Below are positions 23,358-33,414 of a stretch of 34,491 bases of DNA, in pieces. This stretch comes from Deltaproteobacteria bacterium. GTDB lineage: Bacteria > Bdellovibrionota_F > JAHFAK01. Position numbers and translations under genes: made by a program. Numbering within the stretch: the stretch's first letter is position 1; the number at the start of each line of letters is the position of its first letter. The DNA lies in the NCBI GenBank assembly GCA_023250585.1, contig JAHFAK010000011.1, positions 1-34,491 of the forward strand, in the 5' to 3' direction. Under the pieces are notes generated by a model. That model did not search any database. It saw nothing but the letters and a program-made list of their open reading frames with translations, and had not been told where the DNA came from.

Positions 23358-23633
23358 ATGGAACAGGTAATGAGAGGAAAGAAAAAAACTTTTATTGGTA
23401 CTGTTACGAGCAATAAAATGCAAAAAAGTGCAGTTGTAGAAGTAATGAATACTATAAAGCATCCTCAGTTTAAAAAATATATTAAAAAGAGTAAGCAGTT
23501 TATGGCACACGATGAAAAAAATGAGTGCTCAATTGGGGATACAGTGCTTATACAAGAATCGAGACCTTTAAGTAAGTTAAAGAGATGGCGCGTTGCCAAA
23601 ATTATGAAAAAGGCGACGCTGATAGAGGAGTAA
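23358..23633 (+). CDS. rpsQ: Ribosomal protein S17
   Basis: S17 is an OB-fold 30S assembly protein. The 91-aa product has [35 protein letters not shown] and [21 protein letters not shown]. The start directly abuts the rpmC stop; an internal ATG four codons in is an alternative. Confidence 0.96.
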   Translation: MEQVMRGKKKTFIGTVTSNKMQKSAVVEVMNTIKHPQFKKYIKKSKQFMAHDEKNECSIGDTVLIQESRPLSKLKRWRVAKIMKKATLIEE

Positions 23634-23637
23634 ACCC

Positions 23638-24006
23638 GTGATTCAAATGTATTCAAGATTAAATGTTGCTGACAATTCTGGAGCTAAGGAAGTAGGCTGT
23701 ATAAAAGTACTCGGCGGTACAAAGAAACGATATGCTCATATTGGTGATATTATTGTTGTGTCGATAAAAGAAGCAATTCCCGAAGCAAAAGTCAAAAAGG
23801 GAGAAGTAAAAAAAGCAGTTATCGTTAGAACTAAAAGAGAATTTCGTCGAGATGATGGTTCTTATATCCGATTTGATGATAACTCAGCTGTATTGATTAA
23901 TGATCAAAAGGAGCCAATAGGAACAAGAATATTTGGCCCAGTTGCGCGAGAGTTACGTGCACAAAAGTTTATGAAAATTATTTCTTTAGCGCCTGAAGTT
24001 TTGTAA
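23638..24006 (+). CDS. rplN: Ribosomal protein L14
   Basis: L14 is a 50S protein at the subunit interface. The 122-aa product starts at GTG and has [39 protein letters not shown] and [13 protein letters not shown]. Length is canonical. Confidence 0.97.
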   Translation: MIQMYSRLNVADNSGAKEVGCIKVLGGTKKRYAHIGDIIVVSIKEAIPEAKVKKGEVKKAVIVRTKREFRRDDGSYIRFDDNSAVLINDQKEPIGTRIFGPVARELRAQKFMKIISLAPEVL

Positions 24007-24018
24007 TGAAAGGTATAT

Positions 24019-24354
24019 ATGATTGAAGCACGTTTCCATATAAGAAAGAATGATCAAGTATATATAATTGCCGGTAAAGAAAAAGGCAAGATGGGAAAAG
24101 TTCTTAAGGTTATAACAAAAGATGCATCAGTACTTGTGGAAAAACTCAATATGTTTAAAAAGCATATGAAGGGTTCGCAGAAAAATCCACAAGGTGGAAT
24201 TGTTGAGAAAGAGGGGCCTATTCATATCTCTAATCTGCTTATGTATTGTAGTAAATGTAGTAAGCCTGTGCGAATTGGAAGGAAGTTCGTAGAAGAAGGT
24301 AAGAAAAAGGTGAGGGTCTGTAAAAAATGTGGAGAAGTCTTTGATAAAATATAA
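24019..24354 (+). CDS. rplX: Ribosomal protein L24, Cys4 form
   Basis: L24 initiates 50S assembly. The 111-aa product has the KOW segment [18 protein letters not shown] and [19 protein letters not shown]. Residues 77-104 carry two CxxC pairs (CSKC and CKKC), giving the zinc-ribbon form found in many but not all bacteria. AAAGG precedes the ATG. Confidence 0.96.
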   Translation: MIEARFHIRKNDQVYIIAGKEKGKMGKVLKVITKDASVLVEKLNMFKKHMKGSQKNPQGGIVEKEGPIHISNLLMYCSKCSKPVRIGRKFVEEGKKKVRVCKKCGEVFDKI

Positions 24355-24375
24355 TTGGAATTTTTAGGGAAAACT

Positions 24376-24918
24376 ATGCCGAGAATTAAAGATAAATATA
24401 AAAATGAAGTTCAAGAGTTTCTCATGAAGGAATTTAATTATAAAAATAGATTGCAAATTCCCGCTTTACAAAAGATTGTAATTAATATGGGACTTGGGGA
24501 AGCTTTGCGAAATCCTAAGCTCATTGATAGTGCTCATGCTGATCTTGCTGCAATTACTGGTCAAAAACCTGTAATAACAAAAGCTAAAAAAGCTATTGCA
24601 ACATTTAAGCTTCGAAAAGGAGCACAGATTGGATGCAGTGTTACTTTACAAGGGAAAAAAATGTATGAATTTTTTGATCGCTTAATAAATATAGCTTTGC
24701 CCAAAGTTAAAGATTTTCGAGGTTTAAGCATCAAATCCTTTGATGGCAAAGGTAATTATACCATTGGAATTCGAGAGCACATTATATTTCCTGAAATTAA
24801 TTATGATAAAGTTGAAAAAATACTTGGTATGAATATTACCATGGTTACTTCCGCAAAAACAGATGCAGAATCGTTGTCGTTACTCAAGCATTTGGGAGTG
24901 CCTTTTCGCGAGAAATAA
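24376..24918 (+). CDS. rplE: Ribosomal protein L5
   Basis: L5 binds 5S rRNA and P-site tRNA. The product is 180 aa from the ATG at 24376 ([16 protein letters not shown]). The frame extends to a TTG at 24355 overlapping the rplX end, which family alignments do not support. Conserved blocks [52 protein letters not shown] and EHIIFPEI are present. Confidence 0.97.
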   Translation: MPRIKDKYKNEVQEFLMKEFNYKNRLQIPALQKIVINMGLGEALRNPKLIDSAHADLAAITGQKPVITKAKKAIATFKLRKGAQIGCSVTLQGKKMYEFFDRLINIALPKVKDFRGLSIKSFDGKGNYTIGIREHIIFPEINYDKVEKILGMNITMVTSAKTDAESLSLLKHLGVPFREK

Positions 24919-24947
24919 CATAAGAAATTGGACAAATAGGAAAACAT

Positions 24948-25133
24948 ATGGCAAAAAAATCGTTAGTAGTAAAATCAAAGAGAAAACAGAAGTTTAGCAC
25001 ACGAAGATATACTCGTTGTAATTTATGTGGAAGACCTCGAGCTTATTTAAGAAAATTTGATATGTGTAGAATTTGTTTTAGATCTCTTGCTTTATCGGGC
25101 GAAATACCGGGCGTTATTAAATCAAGTTGGTAG
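24948..25133 (+). CDS. rpsN: Ribosomal protein S14, zinc form
   Basis: The 61-aa short form has a Cys4 zinc site, CNLCGRP and CRICFR, and ends [11 protein letters not shown]. It lies in the spc-operon position between L5 and S8. A second, zinc-free rpsN could exist elsewhere, as in some bacteria. Confidence 0.96.
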   Translation: MAKKSLVVKSKRKQKFSTRRYTRCNLCGRPRAYLRKFDMCRICFRSLALSGEIPGVIKSSW

Positions 25134-25151
25134 AAGGAGTAGTAAAAAGGC

Positions 25152-25547
25152 ATGAAAGTTACTGATCCAATTGCAGATTATTTAACAAGAATACGAAATG
25201 CTATACTGGCAAAACACAAAGAAGTGACTATTCCTTATAGTAAGATAAAAGAAAACATTTCTCGTATCCTTGTTAACCGTCAGTTTTTAATGGATTATAA
25301 AATTGAAGGAGCGGACCAAGAGAAAACACTTCGTCTTATATTGCATTATACACGGGGGAAAAATATTATTAATGAACTTAAAAGAATGAGCAAGCCGGGC
25401 AGACGATATTATGCTAAAGCGGAAGAACTCAAACCTATTAAACAAGGCTATGGAATTGCAATTGTGTCTACGTCTTCTGGCATTTTTGATGATCAAGAGG
25501 CTCGAGAAAAAAATATCGGTGGTGAAATCCTTTGTACTGTTTGGTAG
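25152..25547 (+). CDS. rpsH: Ribosomal protein S8
   Basis: S8 is a primary 16S-binding protein, and in enterobacteria it represses the spc operon. The 131-aa product contains PIADYLTRIRNAILAKH, SKPGRRYYAK and the C-terminal GIAIVSTSSGIFDDQEAREKNIGGEILCTVW. A 73-bp spacer, unusually long for this operon, separates it from rplF. Confidence 0.97.
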   Translation: MKVTDPIADYLTRIRNAILAKHKEVTIPYSKIKENISRILVNRQFLMDYKIEGADQEKTLRLILHYTRGKNIINELKRMSKPGRRYYAKAEELKPIKQGYGIAIVSTSSGIFDDQEAREKNIGGEILCTVW

Positions 25548-25559
25548 CAAAGTTATAGA

Positions 25560-25607
25560 TATACACGACACCAGAACAAAGGTATGGAAGTTACGAGGTT
25601 GTGTATA
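25560..25607 (+). other. Hairpin in the rpsH-rplF spacer
   Basis: TATACACGACACC (from 25560) can pair with GGTTGTGTATA (to 25607) across a loop of about 24 bases. There is no T-tract. It could be a regulatory or processing stem within the spc operon; this rests only on the pairing. Confidence 0.35.
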
Positions 25608-25620
25608 AGTTGAGGGAGAT

Positions 25621-26172
25621 ATGTCACGAATAGGAAAAAAAAAGATAATGATACCTGATAATGTTACGGTGAGCTTTTCTCATGGTGTAGTTTCAGTGAA
25701 AGGTCCAAAAGGCAAAATTGAGAAAACTATTCTAAAAGATTTAATTGATGTTCAGGTTAAAGATAAGGAAGTTAATGTAATTGCTAAAACTTCTAAGGAT
25801 GATATAGGAGCTTTACATGGACTCTCGCGAAACATTATTAACAATATGATTATGGGAGTTTCGCAAGAATTTCAAAAAATACTGAATATCATTGGGATTG
25901 GATATAAAGCCGAAGTGAAGGGAAAGGAATTACTATTAAGTCTTGGCTATTCACATCCGGTAAAATTTAAGTTACCTGATATAATTAACTGTAAAGTGGA
26001 AGATAAACAAACTACTATAATTTTAAGTAGTGTAGATAAAGAATTACTCGGAGAAGTAAGTGCAAAGATTCGCATGCTTCGTCCGCCTGAACCTTATAAA
26101 GGCAAAGGTATTAAATATAGTGGTGAATATATTAAACGAAAAGTAGGTAAATCTGGAGCGGCCGCAGCATAA
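25621..26172 (+). CDS. rplF: Ribosomal protein L6
   Basis: L6 is a 50S protein near the factor-binding site. The 183-aa product contains MSRIGKKKIMIPDNVTVSF, VSVKGPKGKIE, IIGIGYKAEVKGKELLLSLG and the C-terminal RPPEPYKGKGIKYSGEYIKRK. GAGGGAG precedes the ATG. Confidence 0.97.
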   Translation: MSRIGKKKIMIPDNVTVSFSHGVVSVKGPKGKIEKTILKDLIDVQVKDKEVNVIAKTSKDDIGALHGLSRNIINNMIMGVSQEFQKILNIIGIGYKAEVKGKELLLSLGYSHPVKFKLPDIINCKVEDKQTTIILSSVDKELLGEVSAKIRMLRPPEPYKGKGIKYSGEYIKRKVGKSGAAAA

Positions 26173-26191
26173 CGGAGGCTTATAAAACGAT

Positions 26192-26554
26192 ATGAAAGAT
26201 AGAATTGAAAAAAATAGATTAAAAAGAAAAAAAAGAATTAGAAAGAGGATTTGGGGAACAACAGAGCGACCTCGATTAACCGTAACAAAGAGTTTGAATC
26301 ACATGTATGCTCAAATAATTGATGATTCAGTTGGGAAAACCCTTGTAGCGATGTCTACATTAGATAAAGACATTAAAAGTGAAATCACTACGGGAGGTAA
26401 TATCTCAGCTGGTAAAAAAGTTGGCGAGTTTCTTGCAAAACGAGCCCTTCAGTCTGGTATTTCACAAATTGCTTTTGATAGAAATGGATATGTGTTTCAT
26501 GGTCGTGTGAAAGCCCTTGCAGAAGCAGCTCGCGAACATGGACTTAAATTTTAA
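26192..26554 (+). CDS. rplR: Ribosomal protein L18
   Basis: L18 binds 5S rRNA. The 120-aa product has a basic N-terminus, [19 protein letters not shown], and the conserved [20 protein letters not shown] and [17 protein letters not shown] is upstream at a rather long spacing. Confidence 0.96.
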   Translation: MKDRIEKNRLKRKKRIRKRIWGTTERPRLTVTKSLNHMYAQIIDDSVGKTLVAMSTLDKDIKSEITTGGNISAGKKVGEFLAKRALQSGISQIAFDRNGYVFHGRVKALAEAAREHGLKF

Positions 26555-26568
26555 TAGGAGATTATCCC

Positions 26569-27075
26569 TTGGAAGAAAGAAATCAACAAGTAGGCGAATT
26601 ATCTGAAAAGGTTATTCATATAAGCCGTGTAGCTAAAGTAGTTAAAGGCGGAAGAAGATTTAGTTTTAGCGCTTTAGTCGTGGTCGGAAATAATTCTGGA
26701 AAAGTGGGCGTTGGTTTGGGCAAAGCAAATGAAGTGCCTGAAGCTATTAGAAAAGGCTCAGAACAAGCAAAGAAGAATATGGTTACCGTGCCTGTTGTCA
26801 ATGGTTCTATCCCTCATGAGATTATTGGTAGATTTGGCGCTGGAAAAGTTTTTCTGAAGCCTGCCTCAGCAGGAACTGGTGTAATTGCCGGTGGAGCAGT
26901 ACGAGCAGTACTAGAAGCGGCAGGGATTCAAGATGTTCTCACTAAAAGTTTAGGAGCAACTAATCCGCATAATATTACAAAAGCTACGCTGCAAGGTTTA
27001 TTGCGTTTAAAGGTTACTTCACCAAAAGAAGAAAAAAAATCTTCTGATAGAGTAACCCCAACTATGGATATGTAA
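26569..27075 (+). CDS. rpsE: Ribosomal protein S5
   Basis: S5 is a 30S protein of the mRNA entry and decoding region. The 168-aa product starts at a TTG (26569) preceded by GGAG. The blocks [37 protein letters not shown] and [20 protein letters not shown] are present. Confidence 0.97.
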   Translation: MEERNQQVGELSEKVIHISRVAKVVKGGRRFSFSALVVVGNNSGKVGVGLGKANEVPEAIRKGSEQAKKNMVTVPVVNGSIPHEIIGRFGAGKVFLKPASAGTGVIAGGAVRAVLEAAGIQDVLTKSLGATNPHNITKATLQGLLRLKVTSPKEEKKSSDRVTPTMDM

Positions 27076-27077
27076 TT

Positions 27078-27263
27078 ATGAAGCTTAAAGTTACACAAAA
27101 AAGAAGTCTCATAGGTTCTACAAAAATTCAACGAGAGAATTTGCGTACGTTAGGATTGCGTCCTAAAATAGGCCACTCTGTATGTGTTGCTAATACTGCC
27201 GAGATGAGAGGTAAAATTAAAAAGATTTTGCATTTAGTTACTGTAGAAGAGGTTAAAGCTTAA
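27078..27263 (+). CDS. rpmD: Ribosomal protein L30
   Basis: The 61-aa 50S protein has the signature KRSLIGSTKIQRENLRTLGL followed by GHSVCVAN. Its start lies two bases after the rpsE stop with no separate ribosome site, so it is presumably translated by coupling. Its stop overlaps the rplO start by one base. Confidence 0.94.
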   Translation: MKLKVTQKRSLIGSTKIQRENLRTLGLRPKIGHSVCVANTAEMRGKIKKILHLVTVEEVKA

Positions 27264-27706
27264 TGAAGTTACATGAATTAACACCCAATCCTGAGTCACG
27301 AAAATCAAAAAAACGTCTGGGCCGCGGTATTGGTAGCGGTTTAGGTAAAACATGTGGAAAAGGCCATAAAGGTCAAAAGGCTCGCACAGGCCATCATGGT
27401 ATTCCTCGTTGGTTTGAAGGTGGGCAGATGCCGCTTCAAAGACGTTTACCAAAAAGAGGCTTTACAAATATTTTTAAAAAATTCTATGCTATTGTTAATT
27501 TGTATGCATTGGTTGATATTCCAGAAAATACAGTAATTGATTTAGAATATCTTCGTTCCAATGGCTTAATTAAAAAGCAATTCAATGCATGTAAAATACT
27601 TGGAAATACTCCATTAAAAAGACGTTATACCTTTAAAGTACATAAGATAAGTGCTTCAGCACGAAAAGCTATTGAAGCTGCACAAGGTACCATTGAAATT
27701 GTCTAA
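27263..27706 (+). CDS. rplO: Ribosomal protein L15
   Basis: L15 is a late-assembly 50S protein. The 147-aa product has KKRLGRGIGSGLGKTCGKGH, KGQKAR, FEGGQMPLQRRLPKRGF and the C-terminal domain ending ISASARKAIEAAQGTIEIV. The start overlaps the rpmD stop (TAATG). Confidence 0.97.
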   Translation: MKLHELTPNPESRKSKKRLGRGIGSGLGKTCGKGHKGQKARTGHHGIPRWFEGGQMPLQRRLPKRGFTNIFKKFYAIVNLYALVDIPENTVIDLEYLRSNGLIKKQFNACKILGNTPLKRRYTFKVHKISASARKAIEAAQGTIEIV

Positions 27707-27751
27707 TATTCCACAGTATGCGATAGTATGATATTTTATGGGAGGTAATTT

Positions 27752-29092
27752 GTGGCGATTCAGTCATTTGGCAACATGGCAAAAATTCCTGAACTCAGAA
27801 ATCGATTATTATTTTCCGTTTTAATGTTGGGAGTTTATCGTATTGGAATTCATGTCCCTACTCCCGGTGTTAATGGAGCTGCGATCGGTGATTTTTTTCA
27901 GCGTCAATCTGGCACAATTTTTGGTCTTTTTAATATGTTTTCCGGGGGTGCTCTGGAACGTTTTTCCGTTTTTGCTCTCGGAACTATGCCTTACATAAGT
28001 GCTTCCATTATTTTACAACTTTTAACCGTTGTTATTCCATACCTTGACCGATTATCTAAAGAAGGTGAGTTAGGAAGAAAAAAAATTACTCAATATACTC
28101 GATATGGCACTATACTTTTAAGCATCATTCAAAGCTTTGGAATGAGTACGGTAATCGAGAATATGAGTAATATTTCAGGAGGACTTCCTGCAGTTTATCA
28201 TCCAGGATTTGGTTTTCGAATGATGACTGTTGTGACTCTGACCTCTGGAACAGCATTTCTTATGTGGCTTGGTGAACAAATTTCTGAACGTGGAATAGGA
28301 AACGGCATTTCCTTAATTATATTTGCTGGTATCATTGCACGTATGCCAGCTGCAATTATGAATACAATTCAAGCACTCAAAACTGAAAATATAAATCTTC
28401 TTTTTTTACTTGCACTTGTTGTTGGTATGGTTGTTGTGGTTGGTTTAATTATATTCTTTGAAAGAAGCCAACGAAGAATTCCAGTTCAGTATGCAAAACG
28501 TATTATTGGAAGGAAAGTCTATGGTGGCCAAACCACCTACTTGCCTTTAAAGATTAATACAGCAGGAGTTATTCCTCCTATTTTTGCATCTTCAATTTTG
28601 ATGTTTCCCATGACAATTTTTAATTTTATACCCCAAAATGTAATGACGAACTATCCCTGGCTTCATTCAATTCAAACAGCCTTGGGATTTGGTTCGTGGC
28701 TTCATAATATTTTGTATGTTGCTTTTATTGTATTCTTTTCATTCTTTTACACTGCAGTTAGTTTTAACCCCATGGATATTGCAGATAATATGAAACGTTA
28801 TGGAGGATATATTCCTGGGATTAGACCGGGGAAAAAAACAGCGGAATATATTGATACTGTTTTAACAAGAATTACGGTTGGAGGAGCTCTTTACATCTCC
28901 TTAATTTGTGTATTACCTAATATTTTAATTACTAAAGTAAATGTTCCATTTTATTTTGGCGGGACAGCCCTTTTAATTGTTGTAGGTGTGGCACTCGACA
29001 CGATTGCTCAAATTGAATCGCATCTCTTATCAAGAAACTATGAAGGGTTTTTAGGTCCAGACGGTTCTAAGTTCAAAGGCAGAAGAGGATAA
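27752..29092 (+). CDS. secY: Preprotein translocase subunit SecY
   Basis: SecY is the channel subunit of the Sec translocon in the inner membrane. The 446-aa product starts at GTG with GGAGG upstream and shows ten membrane segments. Conserved blocks are [45 protein letters not shown]-like sequence at [14 protein letters not shown], and the cytoplasmic loop [16 protein letters not shown]. The many signal-peptide proteins in this window would use it. Confidence 0.98.
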   Translation: MAIQSFGNMAKIPELRNRLLFSVLMLGVYRIGIHVPTPGVNGAAIGDFFQRQSGTIFGLFNMFSGGALERFSVFALGTMPYISASIILQLLTVVIPYLDRLSKEGELGRKKITQYTRYGTILLSIIQSFGMSTVIENMSNISGGLPAVYHPGFGFRMMTVVTLTSGTAFLMWLGEQISERGIGNGISLIIFAGIIARMPAAIMNTIQALKTENINLLFLLALVVGMVVVVGLIIFFERSQRRIPVQYAKRIIGRKVYGGQTTYLPLKINTAGVIPPIFASSILMFPMTIFNFIPQNVMTNYPWLHSIQTALGFGSWLHNILYVAFIVFFSFFYTAVSFNPMDIADNMKRYGGYIPGIRPGKKTAEYIDTVLTRITVGGALYISLICVLPNILITKVNVPFYFGGTALLIVVGVALDTIAQIESHLLSRNYEGFLGPDGSKFKGRRG

Positions 29093-29096
29093 CATT

Positions 29097-29747
29097 GTGA
29101 ACCTCATTTTACTCGGACCTCCGGGCAGCGGAAAAGGAACCCAAGCAAAATTTATTGAAGAGAGCTATAACCTAAAACAATTATCAACAGGTGAGCTTTT
29201 TAGAAATGCGGTAAAAGAAAAAACAGCATTGGGTCATCATATACAACAATATATGAATAATGGTCATTTGGTTCCTGATGAGATTACCCTTGATGTTGTG
29301 CTTGATACAATAAAGCGCTTAAAAGAATCGGCGGGATTCATTTTTGATGGCTTTCCTCGTACTATAGTCCAAGCTCAATCACTGTATGAACGAGGTATCG
29401 AGATTCAACTCGTCATTAATTTTATTATTGACCTATCAAGAATAGAAGATAGACTCGCACGCAGAAGAATTTGTTTCTCATGTAAACGAGAATACAACAT
29501 AAAATATCAACCACCCAAGGAATTAAATATCTGCGATAGATGTAAAGGTGAACTTATTGTAAGAAAAGATGATGCGCCTAACATTATCAAAAAAAGAATA
29601 GCTGATTATCAAGGCCTTACTCATAAATTAATTGCTTATTATAGAGAAAAACAAATATTAAAAGATATTGATGCTGACTTGCCAATCGAGGAAGTTCGGT
29701 TAGAAATTAAAAATATTCTCGATCCTCTTGTTAGAGAAAAAAAGTAA
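29097..29747 (+). CDS. adk: Adenylate kinase
   Basis: Adenylate kinase interconverts ATP, AMP and ADP. The 216-aa product starts at GTG, four bases after secY. P-loop GPPGSGKGTQ (8-17), AMP-site block STGELFR and FIFDGFPRT are present. The LID domain is the long zinc form with C126, C129, C146 and C149. Placement between secY and map is classical. Confidence 0.97.
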   Translation: MNLILLGPPGSGKGTQAKFIEESYNLKQLSTGELFRNAVKEKTALGHHIQQYMNNGHLVPDEITLDVVLDTIKRLKESAGFIFDGFPRTIVQAQSLYERGIEIQLVINFIIDLSRIEDRLARRRICFSCKREYNIKYQPPKELNICDRCKGELIVRKDDAPNIIKKRIADYQGLTHKLIAYYREKQILKDIDADLPIEEVRLEIKNILDPLVREKK

Positions 29748-29757
29748 ACACGTTCCT

Positions 29758-30507
29758 ATGATTTTTTTAAAAAATAATGATGAGATTAATAAATTACGTG
29801 CGTGTAACTTAATAGTCCTTGAGGTACTCGATACATTAGAATCACTTATCAAAGAGGGAATTTCAACGTACGAACTTGATAAATATGCAGAAGAAATGAC
29901 CATAAAAAAAGGTGCTCAGCCGGCTTTTAAAGGGTATCGAGGATTTCCTGCTTCCCTGTGCATATCGCTTAATGATGAAGTTGTTCACGGTATACCATCA
30001 AAAAAAAGGATTATTAAAAGTGGTGATATCGTCAGTATCGATTATGGAGTTTATTTGCATGGTTACTATGGAGATTCAGCCCGAACTGTAGGTGTAGGAA
30101 ATATATCAGATGAAGCAAAGAAACTCATTAGAGTTACCCGCGAAGCTCTTGATTTAGGAATTGAACAATGCCGCGTTGGTAATAGATTAGGAGATATTTC
30201 TTTTGCAATCGAATCCCATGCAAAAAAATATACGTTTGGTGTTGTCCGTGATTTTGTTGGTCATGGGATTGGAAGGAATCTTCATGAGGACCCTCAAATT
30301 CCAAATTATGGGGCTGCACACAGCGGATTGTTGTTGCAAAAAGGAATGGTGTTTGCTATAGAGCCCATGTTTAACCTTGGGACAGAAAAAGTCTGTATAC
30401 AAGAGGACGAATGGACCGCTGTTACGCTTGATCACAGCATCTCTGCGCATTTTGAGCATTCAGTCGCCATTTTAGACAAAGGTCCCTTTATACTAAGTAA
30501 GTTATAA
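29758..30507 (+). CDS. map: Methionine aminopeptidase, type I
   Basis: This enzyme removes the N-terminal Met from nascent proteins. The product is 249 aa from the ATG at 29758 (MIFLKNNDEINKL). The frame extends to a TTG at 29728 inside adk, which is less likely. The metal ligands are recognisable: SIDYG and GDSARTV (two Asp), GHGIGRNLHEDP (His), IEPMF (Glu) and the late QEDEWTA Glu. No clear ribosome site is seen, so coupling to adk is probable. Confidence 0.96.
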   Translation: MIFLKNNDEINKLRACNLIVLEVLDTLESLIKEGISTYELDKYAEEMTIKKGAQPAFKGYRGFPASLCISLNDEVVHGIPSKKRIIKSGDIVSIDYGVYLHGYYGDSARTVGVGNISDEAKKLIRVTREALDLGIEQCRVGNRLGDISFAIESHAKKYTFGVVRDFVGHGIGRNLHEDPQIPNYGAAHSGLLLQKGMVFAIEPMFNLGTEKVCIQEDEWTAVTLDHSISAHFEHSVAILDKGPFILSKL

Positions 30508-30520
30508 ATAAGGATTTCTT

Positions 30521-30736
30521 ATGCCAAAGGATGATTTTTTAGAAGTAACAGGAACTGTGCTTGAAACCCTTCCCAATGCTATGTTTCGGGTACAATTAGA
30601 GAATGGTCATAAGGTTTTAGCGCATATTTCAGGTAAGATGAGAATGCATTTTATAAAGATTCTTCCCGGTGATAAAGTGAAGCTTGAAATCTCACCTTAT
30701 GACTTGACTAAAGGAAGAATAACATATAGGGTATAG
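30521..30736 (+). CDS. infA: Translation initiation factor IF-1
   Basis: IF-1 occupies the A site during initiation. The 71-aa OB-fold protein contains [31 protein letters not shown] and [25 protein letters not shown] precedes the ATG. It sits in its classical position after map. Confidence 0.97.
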   Translation: MPKDDFLEVTGTVLETLPNAMFRVQLENGHKVLAHISGKMRMHFIKILPGDKVKLEISPYDLTKGRITYRV

Positions 30737-30760
30737 CATTTTCTGTGAGGGACTACAACC

Positions 30761-30874
30761 ATGAAGGTGAGATCATCAGTTAAAAAGATTTGTAAGAAGT
30801 GTAAAGTTATACGAAGAAAAGGCGTTGTTCGAATTATTTGTGAAATTGTTAAACACAAGCAACGTCAAGGCTAA
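30761..30874 (+). CDS. rpmJ: Ribosomal protein L36
   Basis: This 37-aa reading frame has ATG at 30761 and TAA at 30872-30874. The protein begins [20 protein letters not shown] and continues with a CEIVKH segment. C11, C14, C27 and H32 give the zinc-ribbon form of L36. GAGGG lies upstream, and the gene is in its usual place between infA and rpsM. Confidence 0.96.
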   Translation: MKVRSSVKKICKKCKVIRRKGVVRIICEIVKHKQRQG

Positions 30875-30909
30875 TAAAACTTTCAAGTTAAAAGCCGTGG
30901 AGAAATTAT

Positions 30910-31293
30910 ATGGCAAGAATATCGGGAATTGATTTACCAAAAGAAAAGAGAATAGAAATAGCTCTTACCTATTTATATGGTATAGGTAAAAAACTTTCAC
31001 GAGATATTTTAAAGAAAGCACATATTGATATTAATACAAGAACACATAAGTTGACTGAAGATGAGGTTGCAAATATTCGAAAAGTAATTGATGAAGGATA
31101 TAAAGTCGAAGGGGATTTACGTAGAGAAGTAACAGGTAATATTAAACGCCTTATGGATATTGGATCATATAGAGGTTTGCGCCATAGAAGAAAATTACCA
31201 GTAAGAGGACAAAGAACTCATACAAACGCGCGAACAAGAAAAGGTCCACGAAAAATGATTATTGCAGCTCGTAAGGTAGTAACAGGAGCATAA
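30910..31293 (+). CDS. rpsM: Ribosomal protein S13
   Basis: S13 is a 30S head protein that contacts P-site tRNA. The 127-aa product begins [20 protein letters not shown] and has the C-terminal block [20 protein letters not shown] and [14 protein letters not shown] precedes the ATG. Confidence 0.98.
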   Translation: MARISGIDLPKEKRIEIALTYLYGIGKKLSRDILKKAHIDINTRTHKLTEDEVANIRKVIDEGYKVEGDLRREVTGNIKRLMDIGSYRGLRHRRKLPVRGQRTHTNARTRKGPRKMIIAARKVVTGA

Positions 31294-31296
31294 AAT

Positions 31297-31719
31297 ATGG
31301 CAGAAGAAAAACAAGAACAGCAATCAGAAAAAGTTGAAAAGGTTGCTCCTAAAAAAAAGAAAGAAAGAAAAAATGTTGCGGTGGGAATAGTTCATATTCA
31401 GGCGACATTTAATAATACTATTATTACTATTACTGATATGGCGGGAAATACTATTTCCAACGGTAGTGCTGGAACACAGGGATTTAAAGGCTCTCGCAAA
31501 AGCACTCACTTTGCTGCCCAGCTTGCGGCTGAGAATGCTGGCAGAAAAGCAATGGACAATGGTATGCGGTCTATAACCGTATATGTTAAAGGTCCTGGAG
31601 CTGGAAGAGATGCTGCTTTAAGAGCGTTACAATCGGTTGGCTTTAAAATTAATTTGATCAAAGATGTAACACCTATTCCCCATAATGGTTGCCGTCCACC
31701 TAAAAGAAGAAGAATATAA
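31297..31719 (+). CDS. rpsK: Ribosomal protein S11
   Basis: S11 is a 30S platform protein. The 140-aa product has a charged N-terminal extension of about 25 residues (rich in Glu and Lys) before [37 protein letters not shown] and the terminal [15 protein letters not shown] are conserved. Confidence 0.98.
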   Translation: MAEEKQEQQSEKVEKVAPKKKKERKNVAVGIVHIQATFNNTIITITDMAGNTISNGSAGTQGFKGSRKSTHFAAQLAAENAGRKAMDNGMRSITVYVKGPGAGRDAALRALQSVGFKINLIKDVTPIPHNGCRPPKRRRI

Positions 31720-31739
31720 AGAAAGCGAGGTTACGAAGA

Positions 31740-32366
31740 GTGGCTAGATATAGAGGACCAGTTTGTCGATTATGTAGAAGAGAAGGATTGAAATTATTTT
31801 TAAAAGGCACGCGTTGTTTTACTGAGAAATGTGCAATTGAGCGACGTGGATATGCTCCTGGACAACATGGAAAAAAGAGAACTAAAATGACCGATTATGG
31901 TGTGCAATTGCGTGAAAAACAAAAAGTAAAACGTTTGTATAACCTTTTAGAAAATCAGTTTAGGTCTTATTTTGACGATGCAGCTCGTAAGAAAGGAGTT
32001 ACGGGGGTGGAACTTTTAATGTTACTTGAAAGAAGACTTGATAATATGGTGTATAGAATGGGTTTTGCTATTTCTCGGAGAGAAGCAAGACTTTTAGTCA
32101 AACACAACCATGTATTAGTAAATAATAAAAAAGTAAATATTCCTTCATATCTTATTAAAACAGAAGATGTAGTTTCAATTGGAGAGAAAAGTAAAAAAAT
32201 GGTTATGGTTGAACGAGCATTAGAGCAGGCAGAGGCAAATGGCGTTCCGGGGTGGTTAGCATTGGATAAACAAAACCTCTCCTGTAAAGTAGTCGCGTAT
32301 CCTAAGAGAGAAGAGATTACTCTGCCTATTAAAGAACAATTAATTGTTGAATTATATTCTAAGTAG
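31740..32366 (+). CDS. rpsD: Ribosomal protein S4, zinc form
   Basis: S4 starts 30S assembly and often autoregulates the alpha operon. The 208-aa product begins at GTG with ARYRGPVCRLCRREG, and CRLC with CFTEKC forms the Cys4 site. YAPGQHGKKR, LLERRLDNMVYRMGFA and the S4 RNA-binding domain LVKHNHVLVNNKKVNIPSY follow. Confidence 0.98.
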   Translation: MARYRGPVCRLCRREGLKLFLKGTRCFTEKCAIERRGYAPGQHGKKRTKMTDYGVQLREKQKVKRLYNLLENQFRSYFDDAARKKGVTGVELLMLLERRLDNMVYRMGFAISRREARLLVKHNHVLVNNKKVNIPSYLIKTEDVVSIGEKSKKMVMVERALEQAEANGVPGWLALDKQNLSCKVVAYPKREEITLPIKEQLIVELYSK

Positions 32367-32390
32367 TATTGTAATTAGGAGTGTACAACT

Positions 32391-33398
32391 ATGTATAAAA
32401 ATTGGACAGAGCTCATTAGACCCAAGGGAGTAAAGATAGAAGAAGAATCATTTTCCGATTTTTATGGTAAATTTGAAATTAAGCCTCTTGAGAGAGGCTT
32501 TGGTACTACTCTGGGTAACTCAATCCGGAGAGTCCTTCTTTCTTCTTTGCAAGGAGCAGCTATTACGAGCGTAAAAATCGAGAAAGTTCTTCATGAATTT
32601 TCTACAATTAAAAATGTTCGTGAAGATGTAACGGAAATTATTTTGAATCTTAAAGAAGTTAATATCAAATTGATGGATAAACAAGAGGCGCTTCTTACCT
32701 TGAATGTAAAGTCTCATAAAGGGGAAAAAAAGGTAACAGCTGGTGATATTACGACTATTGCGGGTGTAGAAGTTCTTAATCCCGATGTTCATATCGCAAC
32801 CCTCTACGATGATGCAGAATTAAAAATGGAACTACAAGTAAACATGGGTAAAGGTTACACGCCTTCGGAAAGAAATCGTGAACTTCTTGATGATATTAAT
32901 GCTATTGCTTTGGACTCCGCATTTTCTCCTATTAAAAAAGTTAATTTCCAGGCCGCTGATACTCGTGTAGGACAAAATACTGATTTTGATAAATTAACAC
33001 TTGAAATATGGACAAATGGGGCAATTAAGCCTGACGATGCGTTAGCGTATGCTGCAAAAATATTAAAAGAACAACTTACCGTATTTATTAATTTTGAGGA
33101 AGAAGAGCTTGAAGCTCCTCAAGAAGAAAATAAGGTTAAACGAAGTTCTAAACAAACTGAGTTTTTAAATAAGAGAGTTGATGAACTTGAATTATCAGTT
33201 CGTTCAGCTAATTGTCTTCAAAATGCTAATATTAAATATATTGGTGAATTGGTTCAAAAATCTGAATCAGAGATGTTAAAAACTAAAAATTTTGGCAGAA
33301 AATCATTGAACGAAATTCGCGAGATCTTGACTGAAATGGGTCTCAATCTTGGTATGAAGATTCCTGATTGGAAAGCTCCAAAACAAGAGAATGAATAA
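32391..33398 (+). CDS. rpoA: RNA polymerase alpha subunit
   Basis: Alpha is the assembly scaffold of RNA polymerase. The 335-aa product has an N-terminal domain (about 1-235) with [20 protein letters not shown] and [16 protein letters not shown] charged linker follows, then the C-terminal domain from about 262 ([32 protein letters not shown]) that binds UP elements and activators. AGGAG precedes the ATG. Confidence 0.98.
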   Translation: MYKNWTELIRPKGVKIEEESFSDFYGKFEIKPLERGFGTTLGNSIRRVLLSSLQGAAITSVKIEKVLHEFSTIKNVREDVTEIILNLKEVNIKLMDKQEALLTLNVKSHKGEKKVTAGDITTIAGVEVLNPDVHIATLYDDAELKMELQVNMGKGYTPSERNRELLDDINAIALDSAFSPIKKVNFQAADTRVGQNTDFDKLTLEIWTNGAIKPDDALAYAAKILKEQLTVFINFEEEELEAPQEENKVKRSSKQTEFLNKRVDELELSVRSANCLQNANIKYIGELVQKSESEMLKTKNFGRKSLNEIREILTEMGLNLGMKIPDWKAPKQENE

Positions 33399-33414
33399 AT
33401 AAGGGATAGTATTT

